The notes: generated by a model not told the origin, from the letters alone. A stretch of 64,000 bases of DNA from Phycicoccus sp. HDW14 (GCF_011383005.1 NZ_CP049935.1:3100001-3164000); one strand, 5' to 3'; shown: positions 7,649 through 17,082, numbered from the stretch's first letter. Made by a program: numbers and translations.

Positions 7649-7677
7649 AGCGTGACGGCGCATCACATCGCCAGCCA

Positions 7678-7722
7678 TTCGAGGTGATACCGGACCACCA
7701 GAAGGCCCGGTATCACCTCGAA
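7678..7722. repeat. Palindromic repeat family B, copy 1
   Basis: A 45-bp element: TTCGAGGTGATACCGG (7678-7693), 13-nt spacer, exact reverse complement (7707-7722). Related copies lie at 48521-48563 and 48586-48630. Confidence 0.8.
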
Positions 7723-7760
7723 CGACGGGGAGGGCCCGCCCATCCGGTCCTCGGCGACCT

Positions 7761-7818
7761 CGAGAGGAGGCAACACGCAGAGCGACGGGGCGCCCGGCCT
7801 GCGTGTTGCCTCCTCTCG
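7761..7818. repeat. Single palindrome with 20-bp perfect arms
   Basis: The arms 7761-7780 (CGAGAGGAGGCAACACGCAG) and 7799-7818 are exact reverse complements around an 18-nt loop. It ends 39 bp before the DUF1772 start, so it may shield that gene from readthrough. No second copy was noticed in the window. Confidence 0.75.
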
Positions 7819-7857
7819 ACGACAACCGCCGACCGCCGGCGTCACTACCCTCGGGAC

Positions 7858-8324
7858 ATGGCGGCCCGACTGCTGCTCCTCGCGGCGACCCTCTCGGCCG
7901 GCCTCGTCGCCGGCGTGTACGTCTTCTACGCGCACACCGTGATGCCGGCCCTGCGCGCCGCCGACGACCGCACCTTCGTCGCGGCCTTCGCCGCCCTCGA
8001 CCGGCGCATCGTCAACCCGTGGTTCATCGCGACCTCCTTCCTCGGGGCCCCGCTCCTCGCCGCCGCCGCCCTCCTCGTCACCTGGGGCGACCCGCCCGCA
8101 CCGTGGGTCGTCGTCGCCATGGCCCTCCACCTCGTCACCACCGTGGTCACGACCGGCGTGCACCTCCCCCGCAACGACCGGCTCACGGCGATCGCCGATG
8201 CCCCGACGCCTCCGCCGCACGCGCCGCCCTGGACGAGGCGACCTGGGTGCGCTGGAACCTCGTCCGGGTCCTCACGAGCGTGCTGGCCCTCGCCTGCCTC
8301 GGCTGGGCCCTGACCGTCACCTGA
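7858..8324 (+). CDS. DUF1772 (anthrone oxygenase-like) membrane protein, frame broken as sequenced
   Basis: A small integral membrane protein with four hydrophobic segments; residues 1-25 (LLLLAATLSAGLVAGVYVFYA) form the first. The DUF1772 pattern includes VMPALR, a central RIVNPWF, HLPRNDRL and the late WVRWNLVRVLTSVLA helix. The frame breaks at the C-run 8201-8204; adding one C restores DASAARAALDEATWVRWN and gives 155 residues ending at TGA 8324. The family includes proteins annotated as anthrone oxygenase, but most bacterial members have no tested substrate. First core gene after the island boundary. Confidence 0.75.
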
Positions 8325-8475
8325 CCCGGCCCCACCTCGCCCGACACCGGCGCCTCGCCCGGTCGGCCAGGATTTCGCGCGTCGACGGGACGTCCGCGCC
8401 TCCTGCGGGATACCCTCCTGCCACCGCGTGCAGGGGCAGCGGACGTCCGTGTCGTTCCGTCTCCGAGGACCCCCG

Positions 8476-9768
8476 ATGCCCCTTCCCGCACGCACCGCCA
8501 GGATCGCCCTCGTCTCCGCCGTCGCCGCCGCGACGGCGCTCGGCCCGGCGCCGGCCCTCGCCACGGGCCCGTCGCCCGCCTCGTCCCCCGCCGCAGCAGC
8601 GGCCGTCCCGGCCTACACGCTGACGAGCGCGGACACCCGGATGAACAAGGCGCTGACCAGCCGGGCCACCGTCGCCCGCTTCGGGAGCCGCTTCTCGGGC
8701 ACCGTCTACGACTCGGTGTCCAACAAGCTGATCTGGAGCAAGAACGGCAACACCGCCCTGATGCCGGCCTCCACGGCCAAGCTCGTCACCGCGCACAACG
8801 CGCTGACCGTCTTCGGCCCCACGACCCGCTTCGCGACCCAGGTCCGCGCCGGCGCCCGGCCCGACCAGGTCATCGTCCTCGGCTCGGGCGACCCCAGCCT
8901 GACGAGCGCCGACCTCGACCGCCTCGCGGTCACCACCGCGGCCACGCTCAGGACCGCCGGGGTCACCTCGGCCCGGGTCTACGCCGACGACGACGTCTTC
9001 CCCACGCCGAGCCTGGCGCCGGGATGGAAGGCCAGCTACGTCCCCGACTCGATCACCCCGGTGCGCGGGCTCGTGCGGGACCAGCGCGACGTCTCGGACA
9101 CCGGCGCCGACGTCGGGCGCTACTTCCGCGACCGGCTCAAGGCCCGGGGCATCGCGACCGTCACCTACGTCGGGCGCGCCAACGTCGCCTCGGGTGCCGC
9201 GGCCCTCGCCACCTCGTACGGGGCGCCGCTCTCCGACATCGTCAGCCGCATGCTCCTCACCAGCGACAACGAGATCGCCGAGGCCCTGCACAAGATGGTC
9301 AGCCGCAAGCAGGGCTCGAGCACGTCGTGGACCGGCGCCCGTGCCGCGCAGTCGAAGGTGCTCACCGGCCAGGGCCTCGCGGCCACGGCCCTCTACGACG
9401 GGTCGGGGCTCTCCCGCTCGGACCGCCTCTCCAGCCTCCAGCTCGCCCGGTTCGTCGACCGCGGCCTGAACCCGGCCTTCTCCCGGCTGGCGCCGATGCG
9501 TTCCGCGGCGTCGATGCCGACGGCGGGGCGCACCGGCACGCTCGCCGCGAGGTACTCCCGCTTCACGACCGCGCCGTCGTCGTGCGCGGCCGGCAAGGTG
9601 TGGGCCAAGACGGGGACCCTGAGCGACGTCGTCTCGGTCGCCGGGTACACGGTCGCCAAGGACGGACGGGTCAAGGTCTTCGCGTTCGTCGTCAACGGCA
9701 AGCAGTCCTCGCTGACGCTGAAGAAGAACGTCGACATGCTCGCGGCGACGGTCAACGGCTGTTACTGA
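8476..9768 (+). CDS. dacB: D-alanyl-D-alanine carboxypeptidase/endopeptidase, PBP4 type (peptidase S13)
   Basis: A secreted penicillin-binding protein that trims or cleaves peptidoglycan peptides. Residues 1-30 are a signal peptide (basic start, alanine-rich core, ALAT). The three serine beta-lactamase-fold motifs are present: SxxK at S99-K102 (STAK), SDN at 263-265 and KTG at 378-380. The length, 430 residues, suits the shorter actinobacterial S13 enzymes with a reduced insert domain. I start at ATG 8476 (GAGG upstream); a GTG 16 codons earlier keeps the frame but has no better ribosome site. Confidence 0.92.
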   Translation: MPLPARTARIALVSAVAAATALGPAPALATGPSPASSPAAAAAVPAYTLTSADTRMNKALTSRATVARFGSRFSGTVYDSVSNKLIWSKNGNTALMPASTAKLVTAHNALTVFGPTTRFATQVRAGARPDQVIVLGSGDPSLTSADLDRLAVTTAATLRTAGVTSARVYADDDVFPTPSLAPGWKASYVPDSITPVRGLVRDQRDVSDTGADVGRYFRDRLKARGIATVTYVGRANVASGAAALATSYGAPLSDIVSRMLLTSDNEIAEALHKMVSRKQGSSTSWTGARAAQSKVLTGQGLAATALYDGSGLSRSDRLSSLQLARFVDRGLNPAFSRLAPMRSAASMPTAGRTGTLAARYSRFTTAPSSCAAGKVWAKTGTLSDVVSVAGYTVAKDGRVKVFAFVVNGKQSSLTLKKNVDMLAATVNGCY

Positions 9769-9799
9769 CCTGCAGCACAGCCCGGTTCGAGCGCGACGC

Positions 9800-10330
9800 T
9801 CAGGACCCCGGCAGCAGCCAGCCGAGGACCGTCACGACGCCGATGACGGCGGCGACGACGAACAGGGCCGCGAGGATCCACGCGATGACCTGCGCGCCGT
9901 CGACGCCGCCGGGCTCCTCGTCCGGTTCGGCGACGAGCTCGCCGGGACGCACGAGCGGCTCGGGGTCGGCGTCCAGCCGGGGGTCGGCGTCGAGGGCCTT
10001 GGCGTGCAGCGCGTCGACCCGCGCCGCCCACGGCTCCTCGCGCACCGGCGCCGGCAGCGAGTGCCACATGGCGGCGAAGTCGTCCCCGCACTGCTCGCGC
10101 CAGGCGGCGACGGCGGCGTCGGCCTCCGGGCCCTTGGCCCCGGCCGCGAACCACATCGCGCCCGCCCGCGGCAGGTCCCCCATCCCGTGGAGCACGTGAC
10201 CGAGGAGGGTCAGGGCCTCGGCGTCGTCGGTCGACTCGACGTGGGCCGCGAGCAGGTCGCGCGCCTTCCACGCGGTCCCGGCCTCGAGGTGCGCGCGGGC
10301 CTCGGCGAGCACGTCGTCGGCGCCGCTCAC
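9800..10330 (-). CDS. DUF6584-like protein with C-terminal membrane anchor
   Basis: 176 residues from GTG 10330. It begins with a TPR-like helical pair (ARAHLEAGTAWKARDLLAAHV, then ALTLLGHVLHGMGDLPRAGAMWFAAG) and ends with one hydrophobic helix (VIAWILAALFVVAAVIGVVTVL). The same architecture occurs in the protein at 49465-49950, so the genome has at least two paralogues. Function unknown. The GTG overlaps the stop of the upstream ltrA-like gene (GTGA), so the two are co-translated. Confidence 0.75.
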   Translation of the reverse strand: MSGADDVLAEARAHLEAGTAWKARDLLAAHVESTDDAEALTLLGHVLHGMGDLPRAGAMWFAAGAKGPEADAAVAAWREQCGDDFAAMWHSLPAPVREEPWAARVDALHAKALDADPRLDADPEPLVRPGELVAEPDEEPGGVDGAQVIAWILAALFVVAAVIGVVTVLGWLLPGS

Positions 10331-11559
10331 GCCGGGGCCCCCGCCGAGGCGAGCCACACCTTGTGGGCGACGAGTCCGGCGAGGACCAGCCCCATGAGCA
10401 GCACGGCAACCCCCATCGACGGCACGAACAGGGCCACGAGGAGGCACAGGCCGCCGGCGACCGCACCGGGCACGACGACCCGGGCGGTCTCGTTCTCGGA
10501 CAACGCGTGCAGACCGGAGACGGCGAGCAGGACGACGGACACGGCGACGGCCAGCACGAGCGCGACGGGGCGGGTGCCGGCCTTCGAGGTGCCCTCGACC
10601 ACGTCCACGGCCGCCGCGAGCCCCGCGCCCACGGCGGCGACCGACGCGAACACCGGCAGGTGCCCATAGCCGAAGATCCACACGCTCCGCGGGTTCTCGA
10701 CGATGCTCGCGTTCTCCCGCGCGAAGTAGCTCCACCACACCGAGAAGACGATGAGCAGGCCGCCGGCGACGAGCGGCGCCATCTCCCAGCCCAGGCCCCC
10801 GCCCTCGGCCGCGGAGTAGGGCGCCGTGTGCCCGCCCGACCCCGTGGGCTCGGCCGGTGCGGCCATGACGCCCTGGATGGCCTGGACCGAGGAGAGGATG
10901 ACCTCGCCGAGCACGATGATCGTCAGCAGTCCGTAGCGCTCGGCGATGTGGTGCGGGTGGAAGGGCGTCCAGCCGTGCCGGCCCTCGGCGAGCACCGGGA
11001 CGAGCAGCTCGCAGGCGACGAGTGCGAAGAACGAGGGCAGGAACCATCCCTCGGGCACCGCGAGCCGGGCGATCCACAGCACCTGGACGACCGCGATGCC
11101 CCCGGCGTACCAGAGGGCCGTCCGCCGGCCCTCCGGGTGGCCGGCCCCGGCCCGCAGCCACAGGCCCACCATCGCGAACCGCGTGATCGCGTAGCCGATG
11201 ACCACGGTCGTGGACTGGCCGTCCGCGAAGATGTCGGGCACCCCGGCGGCGATGAACAGGGCGCCGGTCATGATGACCAAGGTCAGCAGCCGGAACACGA
11301 CGTCGTCGTTGTCGTAGGCCGAGGCGAACCACGTGTAGTTCATCCACGCCCACCAGATGGCGAACCACGTCATCGAGTAGCCGAGCAGGGTGCCGTAGTC
11401 CGCGTCCGAGAGCCCGTGGTGCAGCGCGGCCGCGTTGCTCGCGATGGCCACGACGAACACGAGGTCGAAGAGCAGCTCGAGCGGGGTCGCCACGCGGTGG
11501 TGCTCGGTGCGCTCGCGCGCGACGACCGGTCGGCGCAGCGGCACGGGGATGATGCTCAC
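10327..11559 (-). CDS. ltrA: Low-temperature-requirement A (LtrA) family membrane protein
   Basis: 410 residues with about ten to twelve hydrophobic helices. The diagnostic N-terminus is VATPLELLFDLVFVVAIASNAAALHH, followed by MTWFAIWWAWMNYTWFASAYDNDDV and, near residue 215, HHIAERYGLLTIIVLGEVIL. LtrA was named from a cold-growth phenotype in Listeria; its biochemical role is unknown. It leads a two-gene unit with the DUF6584 protein and is divergent from the acyl-CoA dehydrogenase. Confidence 0.92.
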   Translation of the reverse strand: MSIIPVPLRRPVVARERTEHHRVATPLELLFDLVFVVAIASNAAALHHGLSDADYGTLLGYSMTWFAIWWAWMNYTWFASAYDNDDVVFRLLTLVIMTGALFIAAGVPDIFADGQSTTVVIGYAITRFAMVGLWLRAGAGHPEGRRTALWYAGGIAVVQVLWIARLAVPEGWFLPSFFALVACELLVPVLAEGRHGWTPFHPHHIAERYGLLTIIVLGEVILSSVQAIQGVMAAPAEPTGSGGHTAPYSAAEGGGLGWEMAPLVAGGLLIVFSVWWSYFARENASIVENPRSVWIFGYGHLPVFASVAAVGAGLAAAVDVVEGTSKAGTRPVALVLAVAVSVVLLAVSGLHALSENETARVVVPGAVAGGLCLLVALFVPSMGVAVLLMGLVLAGLVAHKVWLASAGAPA

Positions 11560-11660
11560 GCCGCCGAGTATGCCGTCGTCGCGCGCGACCCACCCGGCAC
11601 CGCGCTGGCGGCCTCCCCCGTCCGCCTCGTCGACCCGGGAAGCCGCAGGCGGTTGCGCTT

Positions 11661-11698
11661 GTTACCCATCGGTAGCACACTGGTGAGCAAGCGCTCAC
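11661..11698. promoter_or_regulatory. Putative operators upstream of the FadE5-like gene
   Basis: GTGAGCAAGCGCTCAC (11683-11698, arms GTGAGC/GCTCAC) resembles TetR-type dyads, and TACC-CATC-GGTA (about 11664-11675) lies just upstream. They are 25-60 bp before the start codon, where a fatty-acid-responsive repressor could act. No regulator gene is adjacent. Confidence 0.4.
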
Positions 11699-11722
11699 TT
11701 GCCACGCCACGGGAGGACCGAC

Positions 11723-13594
11723 ATGGGCCACTACAAGAGCAACCTGCGCGACATCGAGTTCACCCTCTTCGAGGTGCTCGGTCGCCAGGACGTCCTGGGC
11801 TCGGGCCCCTACGCGGAGCTCGACGCCGACACCGCCCGCGAGATGCTCAAGGAGGTCTCCCGGCTCGCCGAGCACGAGATCGCCGAGTCCTTCGCCGACG
11901 CGGACCGCAACCCGCCGGTCTACGACCCGCAGACCCAGGCCGTGACGATGCCCGCGTCGTTCGCGAAGAGCTTCGAGGCCTACCGCGACAGCGGCTTCTG
12001 GAACATCGACCTGCCGGCCGAGCTCGACGGCACCGTGGCCCCGCCGAGCCTGCGCTGGGCGGTCAACGAGATGCTCCTCGGCGCCAACCCGGCCCTGGCG
12101 ATGTTCGCCGCCTCGTACTCCTTCGCCAAGCTGCTGCACACCCTCGGCACCCCCGAGCAGCAGAAGCTCGCGAAGTGGATCGTCGAGAAGGGCTGGCACT
12201 GCACGATGGTGCTCACCGAGCCCGACGCCGGCTCCGACGTCGGGGCCGGCCGCACCAAGGCGGTCGACAACGGCGACGGCACGTGGACGATCAGCGGCGT
12301 CAAGCGCTTCATCACGAGCGCCGAGTCCGACATGGTCGACAACGTCGTGCACTTCGTCCTCGCCCGTCCCGAGGGTGGCGCGCCGGGCACCAAGGGCCTC
12401 TCGCTCTTCATCCTCACCAAGTACGCGGTCGACCTCGAGACCGGCGAGCTGGGCGAGCGCAACGGCGTCTACGTCACGAACGTCGAGAAGAAGATGGGCC
12501 TCAAGGTCTCCCCCACCTGCGAGCTGACCTTCGGCGGCGAGGTCCCGGCCACCGGAACCCTCCTCGGCGAGGTGCACGACGGCATCGCGCAGATGTTCCA
12601 CGTCATCGAGAACGCGCGGATGATGGTGGGCACCAAGGCGATCGCCACGCTGTCGACCGGTTACCTCAACGCGCTCGACTACGCCAAGCAGCGCGTGCAG
12701 GGCGCCGACCTCACCCAGATGACCGACAAGGCCGCGCCCCGCGTCACCATCACGCACCACCCGGACGTGCGGCGCTCGCTGATGCTCCAGAAGGCCTACG
12801 CCGAGGGGCTGCGCGCGCTCGTGCTCTTCACCGCGAGCCAGCAGGACGTCGTCGACCAGCACCACCTGACCACCGGCGAGGAGACCTTCGAGACCGGGTC
12901 GCCGGCCGACGTCGCCAACCGGGTCAACGACCTGCTGCTGCCGATCGTCAAGGGCCTCGGCTCCGAGCGCGCGTGGGTGCTGCTCGGCACCGAGTCCCTG
13001 CAGACCTTCGGCGGCTCCGGGTTCCTCCAGGACTACCCGATCGAGCAGTACGTCCGCGACGCCAAGATCGACACCCTCTACGAGGGCACGACGGCCATCC
13101 AGGGCATGGACTTCTTCTTCCGCAAGATCGTCCGCGACAAGGGCCAGGCGCTGACCCACCTCGCGACGCAGATGCAGGAGTTCGCCAAGGACCTCGGGGC
13201 GCACGGCGGCCGCATCGACCGCGAGCGCGAGCTGCTCGGGCAGGGCGTCGAGGACGTCCAGGGCATCCTCGGCTACATGGTCGGCGAGCTGATGAAGTCC
13301 GACCCGCGCCAGGGCGGCGAGCTGCCGAACCTCTACAAGATCGGCCAGAACACCTCGCGGCTGCTGCTCGGGGCCGGCGACCTCGTCGTCGGGTGGCTGC
13401 TGCTGCGCCAGGCCGCGGTGGCGCTCGACGCGCTCGCGGCCGGTGTCGAAGGTCGCGACAAGGACTTCTACGAGGGCAAGGTGGCGGCTGCGCAGTTCTA
13501 TGCTCGGCAGGTGCTGCCCCGCCTCACCGCGGAGCGTGCCATGGCCGAGGCCACCGACAACGAGCTGATGGAGCTGCCCGAGTCGGCCTTCTGA
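11723..13594 (+). CDS. FadE5-like long acyl-CoA dehydrogenase
   Basis: A 623-residue flavoenzyme for the first step of fatty-acid beta-oxidation. The N-terminus [20 protein letters not shown] and the early [24 protein letters not shown] are typical of FadE5-type dehydrogenases, which carry an extra C-terminal helical domain (here residues about 460-620). The FAD/substrate motif [13 protein letters not shown] is present, and the probable catalytic base is E454 in [13 protein letters not shown] 11723 has GGGAGG 7 nt upstream; a TTG eight codons earlier is less likely. It appears monocistronic, ending in two strong hairpins. Confidence 0.92.
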   Translation: MGHYKSNLRDIEFTLFEVLGRQDVLGSGPYAELDADTAREMLKEVSRLAEHEIAESFADADRNPPVYDPQTQAVTMPASFAKSFEAYRDSGFWNIDLPAELDGTVAPPSLRWAVNEMLLGANPALAMFAASYSFAKLLHTLGTPEQQKLAKWIVEKGWHCTMVLTEPDAGSDVGAGRTKAVDNGDGTWTISGVKRFITSAESDMVDNVVHFVLARPEGGAPGTKGLSLFILTKYAVDLETGELGERNGVYVTNVEKKMGLKVSPTCELTFGGEVPATGTLLGEVHDGIAQMFHVIENARMMVGTKAIATLSTGYLNALDYAKQRVQGADLTQMTDKAAPRVTITHHPDVRRSLMLQKAYAEGLRALVLFTASQQDVVDQHHLTTGEETFETGSPADVANRVNDLLLPIVKGLGSERAWVLLGTESLQTFGGSGFLQDYPIEQYVRDAKIDTLYEGTTAIQGMDFFFRKIVRDKGQALTHLATQMQEFAKDLGAHGGRIDRERELLGQGVEDVQGILGYMVGELMKSDPRQGGELPNLYKIGQNTSRLLLGAGDLVVGWLLLRQAAVALDALAAGVEGRDKDFYEGKVAAAQFYARQVLPRLTAERAMAEATDNELMELPESAF

Positions 13595-13606
13595 GCCACC
13601 TCGACC

Positions 13607-13646
13607 CCGGGTCGGGGGCGCCGCCCGGAGCGCGCTCCCGACCCGG
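13607..13646. terminator. Hairpin after the FadE5-like gene
   Basis: CCGGGTCGGGGGCGC pairs with GCGCGCTCCCGACCCGG (one bulge), starting 12 bp after the TGA. There is no T-run, as is common for high-GC actinobacterial terminators. Confidence 0.6.
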
Positions 13647-13655
13647 CCCACACGA

Positions 13656-13692
13656 CGACGGCCCGTCCCCCTGCGCGGGGGGCGGGCCGTCG
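13656..13692. terminator. Bidirectional hairpin between convergent genes
   Basis: CGACGGCCCGTCCCCC and GGGGGGCGGGCCGTCG form a near-perfect stem between the FadE5-like gene (plus) and the DUF6458 gene (minus, stop 14 bp away), so it can serve both. Confidence 0.7.
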
Positions 13693-13705
13693 GCGTTCCG
13701 GTGCG

Positions 13706-13954
13706 TCAGCGGGGGTCGACGTCCGTCCGGTCGACGCGGGTGCCCGTCGCGGGGTCCACGGTCGACTGCCGGGTCGCGCTGTAGCCGCGGCTGCCGCGTC
13801 CGCGCATCGCGAAGGACAGGAGGATGGCGACGACGCCCGCCGCCATGAGGATGAAGCCGAGGGTGTCGTCGTCGATCCCGGGGATGTCGACGTTGAGCGC
13901 GAAGGACAGGATCGCGCCGATGACGATCAGGACGATGCCGAGGCCGATGTACAT
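13706..13954 (-). CDS. DUF6458 small membrane protein
   Basis: 82 residues: two hydrophobic helices (IGLGIVLIVIGAILSFAL and TLGFILMAAGVVAILLSFAM) separated by an acidic loop (GIDDDT), then a basic, hydrophilic tail with RGRGSRGYSATRQ. This pattern is widespread in actinobacteria and is named DUF6458; function unknown. AGGAG precedes the ATG. It heads a run of three small one- or two-helix membrane proteins on the same strand. Confidence 0.85.
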   Translation of the reverse strand: MYIGLGIVLIVIGAILSFALNVDIPGIDDDTLGFILMAAGVVAILLSFAMRGRGSRGYSATRQSTVDPATGTRVDRTDVDPR

Positions 13955-14111
13955 GTGGGGGGCTCCTCTTGGTACGGGGTCGGCTGGTGCGCCGACCGCT
14001 GGGCCGGCCGGTGCGCCGACCCTAGCCCCGGGAGGAGTCGCCGTCCGGGCTTCGGTGCAGGTCGGATCACTGCGGCGCGGTCATCCGGCCGCGCGCGGGG
14101 TGCGTCGCGGC

Positions 14112-14288
14112 TCAGATGCCGGTGCCGCCGGTGGGTCCGATGTTGCGCTGGTTGCGGGCGGCCGCGGACTCGGCGCCGTAGGGCGCCTCACCGGAGAACG
14201 ACCCGGTGCTGCCGCTCGCGCGGCGCCGGCGCTCGAGCAGCACGCCGAGCACCCCGATGACGGCCAGCACCCCGATGGTCCACCACAT
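14112..14288 (-). CDS. Small single-helix membrane protein, 58 residues
   Basis: It begins MWWTIGVLAVIGVLGVLLERRRRASGS: one membrane helix, then a polar tail ending PYGAESAAARNQRNIGPTGG. GGGAGGGG lies upstream of ATG 14288. The tail motif (E/H)APYGAE(S/T)A recurs in the next small protein (DAPHGAETAAMQ), so the two are probably diverged copies. Function unknown. Confidence 0.65.
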   Translation of the reverse strand: MWWTIGVLAVIGVLGVLLERRRRASGSTGSFSGEAPYGAESAAARNQRNIGPTGGTGI

Positions 14289-14371
14289 GACGGGCTCCCC
14301 TCCCGGTACGCGCGGTCGGCGACCGTGCGGTCAGCGTGACAGAGCCGCCGGACGGTGTACAGCAGCAGCGG

Positions 14372-14566
14372 TCAGAGCATCCCGCCGCGGTCGGCCTGTC
14401 GGTCGGCCTGCATCGCCGCGGTCTCGGCGCCGTGCGGCGCGTCCGGGTGGCTGCCGCGGGCCTGCTCCGTGCGGCGTCGGCCGCCCTTGACGGCGGTCCA
14501 GACGACCCCCACCACGGCCAGGACGACAACGGCGATGATGAGGATCAGTCCGATGGTGGTCGGCAC
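14372..14566 (-). CDS. Small single-helix membrane protein, 64 residues
   Basis: From GTG 14566 (GGAGGGG upstream) it reads VPTTIGLILIIAVVVLAVVGVVWTAVKGGRRR, a single membrane helix with a positive flank. The hydrophilic tail has HPDAPHGAETAAMQADRQ, similar to that of the neighbour at 14112-14288. The frame is open upstream through the GlcD-like gene but only as antisense noise. Function unknown. Confidence 0.65.
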   Translation of the reverse strand: MPTTIGLILIIAVVVLAVVGVVWTAVKGGRRRTEQARGSHPDAPHGAETAAMQADRQADRGGML

Positions 14567-14660
14567 GGGCCCCTCCCCCTTCTCGGCCCGATGGGCCGCG
14601 TGTGGAACGGCCATCCTCTCGCGCCGTCGCACCGTCGTCCACCGTTCGACGGTGTGGCGG

Positions 14661-16037
14661 TCAGACGAAGGACCCCGGGTTGAGGATGCCCTGCGGGTCG
14701 AGGGCGGCCTTGACCCGGCGGTTGAGGTCCATGACGTCGGGCCCGAGCTGGGCCTCGAGCGACCCCTTCTTGAGCCGGCCGACCCCGTGCTCGCCGGTGA
14801 TGGTGCCGCCGAGGGCGATGGCCGCGGCCATGATGTCGTCGAACGCCAGCCGGGCGCGGCGCTCGGAGTCGGGATCGGTCGCGTCGTAGACGATCGCCGG
14901 ATGGGTGTTGCCGTCGCCGGCGTGGGCGACGACGGGGATCTCGACGTCGTGGCGCTGGGCGATGGCCTCGACCTCGGCGAGCAGTGCCGGCAGCTGGGGC
15001 ACCGGCACGCCGACGTCCTCGGGCAGCACGGCACCGCGCGGCTCGAGGGCCGTGAAGTGCACGCGCCGGGCCTGGACGAACATCTCGGCCTCGTCGGGGT
15101 CGTCGGTGGCGACGACCTCCTTGGCGCCGGAGACCTCGCACGCGGTGACGATGGCCGCGACCTCGTCCTCGCGCGAGGCGCCGGGGGCGTCGGACTGGAC
15201 GAGCAGCAGGGCGCCGGAGTCGCGGTCCAGGCCCATCGGCTGGAAGTCCTCGACGGCGTTGATCGAGGCGCGGTCCATCAGCTCGACCATCGAGGCGCGC
15301 ACGGTGCGGCCGAGCTCGATGACGGCGGCCGCGGCGTCGGCGACGGTGGGGAAGAAGGCGATGACCGTGGAGCGGGGCGCCTGGGCGGGCACGAGGCGCA
15401 GGATCGCGCGGGTGACGATGCCGAGGGTGCCCTCCGAGCCGACGAACAGCTTGAGCAGCGAGAGGCCGGCGACGTCCTTGACGCGCTTGCCGCCGAGGGT
15501 GACGAGGGTGCCGTCGGCGAGGACGACATCGAGGCCGAGGACGTAGTCGGTGGTGACGCCGTACTTGACGCAGCAGAGGCCGCCGGCGTTGGTGGCGATG
15601 TTGCCGCCGATCGAGCAGATCTCGAACGAGCTGGGGTCCGGCGGGTACCAGAGGCCTTCTGCCACAGCCGCGTTCTTGACGTCGACGTTGAGGGCCCCGG
15701 GCTCGACGACGGCGACGCGCGCGGCGGTGTCGATCTCGACGGCCCGCATCCGCTCGAGGCTGAGGACGATCGTGCCGTCGACGCCCATCGAGCCGCCGGA
15801 GAGGCTGGTGCCGGCGCCGCGGGGGACCACGCCGATGCCGTGGGCGGCCGCCCAGCGGACCGCCTGCTGCACCTGCTCGGCGGTCTCGGCGCGGACGGCG
15901 GCCAGCGGGGTGCCGGCGCTCGCGTCGTGGGTCCAGTCGTGCCGGTACTTCTCGAGGGCGGCAGGGTCGGTGGTGACGACGCCGGTCGGGAGGGACGCGG
16001 TGAGCTCGGTGACGGCGGCGGCGACGTCGGTGGTCAT
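14661..16037 (-). CDS. FAD-linked oxidase, glycolate oxidase GlcD / D-lactate dehydrogenase type
   Basis: 458 residues. The N-terminal FAD_binding_4 domain has VVPRGAGTSLSGGSMG (pyrophosphate-binding loop) and the later SIGGNIATNAGGLCCVKYG segment; the C-terminal FAD-oxidase_C domain has VVAHAGDGNTHP and GTITGEHGVGRLKKG, which include the conserved histidines for 2-hydroxyacid oxidation. Likely substrate is glycolate, D-lactate or another 2-hydroxyacid; no GlcE/GlcF partners are adjacent, which favours a stand-alone D-lactate dehydrogenase-like enzyme. Confidence 0.9.
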   Translation of the reverse strand: MTTDVAAAVTELTASLPTGVVTTDPAALEKYRHDWTHDASAGTPLAAVRAETAEQVQQAVRWAAAHGIGVVPRGAGTSLSGGSMGVDGTIVLSLERMRAVEIDTAARVAVVEPGALNVDVKNAAVAEGLWYPPDPSSFEICSIGGNIATNAGGLCCVKYGVTTDYVLGLDVVLADGTLVTLGGKRVKDVAGLSLLKLFVGSEGTLGIVTRAILRLVPAQAPRSTVIAFFPTVADAAAAVIELGRTVRASMVELMDRASINAVEDFQPMGLDRDSGALLLVQSDAPGASREDEVAAIVTACEVSGAKEVVATDDPDEAEMFVQARRVHFTALEPRGAVLPEDVGVPVPQLPALLAEVEAIAQRHDVEIPVVAHAGDGNTHPAIVYDATDPDSERRARLAFDDIMAAAIALGGTITGEHGVGRLKKGSLEAQLGPDVMDLNRRVKAALDPQGILNPGSFV

Positions 16038-16143
16038 GCCTCCACCCTCTCAGACGCGGGTTGGTGGGGCCTGGGCGCGGCCGGGGCGTGCAAGGGTCGC
16101 CCGGGACCGAGGGGTGTTGTCCCGAACTGCAGTCGGAGCGTCA

Positions 16144-16175
16144 GGGATCCCGGTCGCTGCGGGAGGGATCCCGGT
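16144..16175. promoter_or_regulatory. Direct repeat GGGATCCCGGT upstream of the glcD-like gene
   Basis: Two identical 11-mers (16144-16154 and 16165-16175) are 21 bp apart, two helical turns, and each holds the palindrome GGGATCCC. They lie about 107-138 bp upstream of the flavoprotein start and just beyond the nitrilase stop side, a plausible activator or repressor array. Assignment is inference. Confidence 0.35.
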
Positions 16176-16219
16176 TGGTGCGACTGGACGTGCGAAGCAC
16201 CCCGTGGTGGCTGGGGCTC

Positions 16220-17026
16220 TCAGAGGCGACGGTCGGCGAGGACGGGGAACGCCTCCCGGTACGCGGTGGTGGCGGTGAGGTCGACGTCGACCGAGAGTAC
16301 GGCCGCTCCGGTGTGAGCGGCTTCGGCGAGCACCTCGCCGGTCGCCGCGACGACCTGGCTGTGGCCGCCCATCTCGTACCCGGCGTGGGTGCCGCCGGTG
16401 TTGCCCTGCACCACGACGCACTGGTTCTCGACGGCCCGCGCGCGACCGAGCAGGGTCCAGTGGGCGACCCGGGCCGCCGGCCAGGCGGCCGGGACGAGCA
16501 GCAGCTCGGCGCCGTCCTCCTGCTGGCGGCGGTAGAGCTCGGGGAAGCGCAGGTCGTAGCAGGTGGAGAGGCCGGTCCGGATGCTGCCGCCGGCGCCGTC
16601 GGGCAGGTCGACGACGACGACGTCCTCGCCGGCCTCCATGAGCTTCGGCTCGCCGGCGCCGAACCCGAACCGGTGGACCTTGCGGTAGAGGGCGAGGCGC
16701 TCGCCCGTCGCCGAGAGGACGAGCGAGGTGTTGGCGAGCAGGTTGCCGTCCGGGCCCGGCTCGGGCAGGCGCTCGACGAACGAGCCGGCGTGGAGGGTGG
16801 CGCCGAGTCCGCGGGCGGCATCGGCCATCGCGGCGACCCACGGCCCGTCGAGCGGCTGGGCGGCGCCCTCCCAGCGGGTGTAGTCGAAGCCGGTGGCGCC
16901 CCAGAGCTCGGGGAGGAGGACGAGGTCGTGGCCGGCGAGGCCCGCGACGATGCCGGCGACCCGATCGACCCGGGCCCCGAACGACTCCTCGTCCCCGTAG
17001 GCGAGCTGGACGACGGCGATGCGCAT
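16220..17026 (-). CDS. Carbon-nitrogen hydrolase (nitrilase superfamily amidase)
   Basis: 268 residues from ATG 17026 (GGGAGG upstream). The Glu-Lys-Cys triad is visible: E40 in LLPELWG, K116 in LYRKVHRFGFG and C156 in STCYDLRFPELYR. The pattern is closest to omega-amidase/NIT2-like and other carbon-nitrogen hydrolases that act on small amides. The 'TCYDLRFPE' nucleophile elbow is the strongest sign. Substrate cannot be set from sequence. It is transcribed in the same direction as the glcD-like gene, 182 bp apart. Confidence 0.9.
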   Translation of the reverse strand: MRIAVVQLAYGDEESFGARVDRVAGIVAGLAGHDLVLLPELWGATGFDYTRWEGAAQPLDGPWVAAMADAARGLGATLHAGSFVERLPEPGPDGNLLANTSLVLSATGERLALYRKVHRFGFGAGEPKLMEAGEDVVVVDLPDGAGGSIRTGLSTCYDLRFPELYRRQQEDGAELLLVPAAWPAARVAHWTLLGRARAVENQCVVVQGNTGGTHAGYEMGGHSQVVAATGEVLAEAAHTGAAVLSVDVDLTATTAYREAFPVLADRRL

Positions 17027-17082
17027 GGACCCCATCCTCCCGCACCGGCCGGGCGACCCGGACGCCGCGGCACCGGCCGAGG

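Noticed and set aside
9800..13651. A 1283-codon minus-strand frame covering ltrA and the FadE5-like gene
   Set aside because: It is antisense to two clear genes; its protein is low-complexity Arg/Gly/Ala. Only the last 176 codons are real (DUF6584-like).
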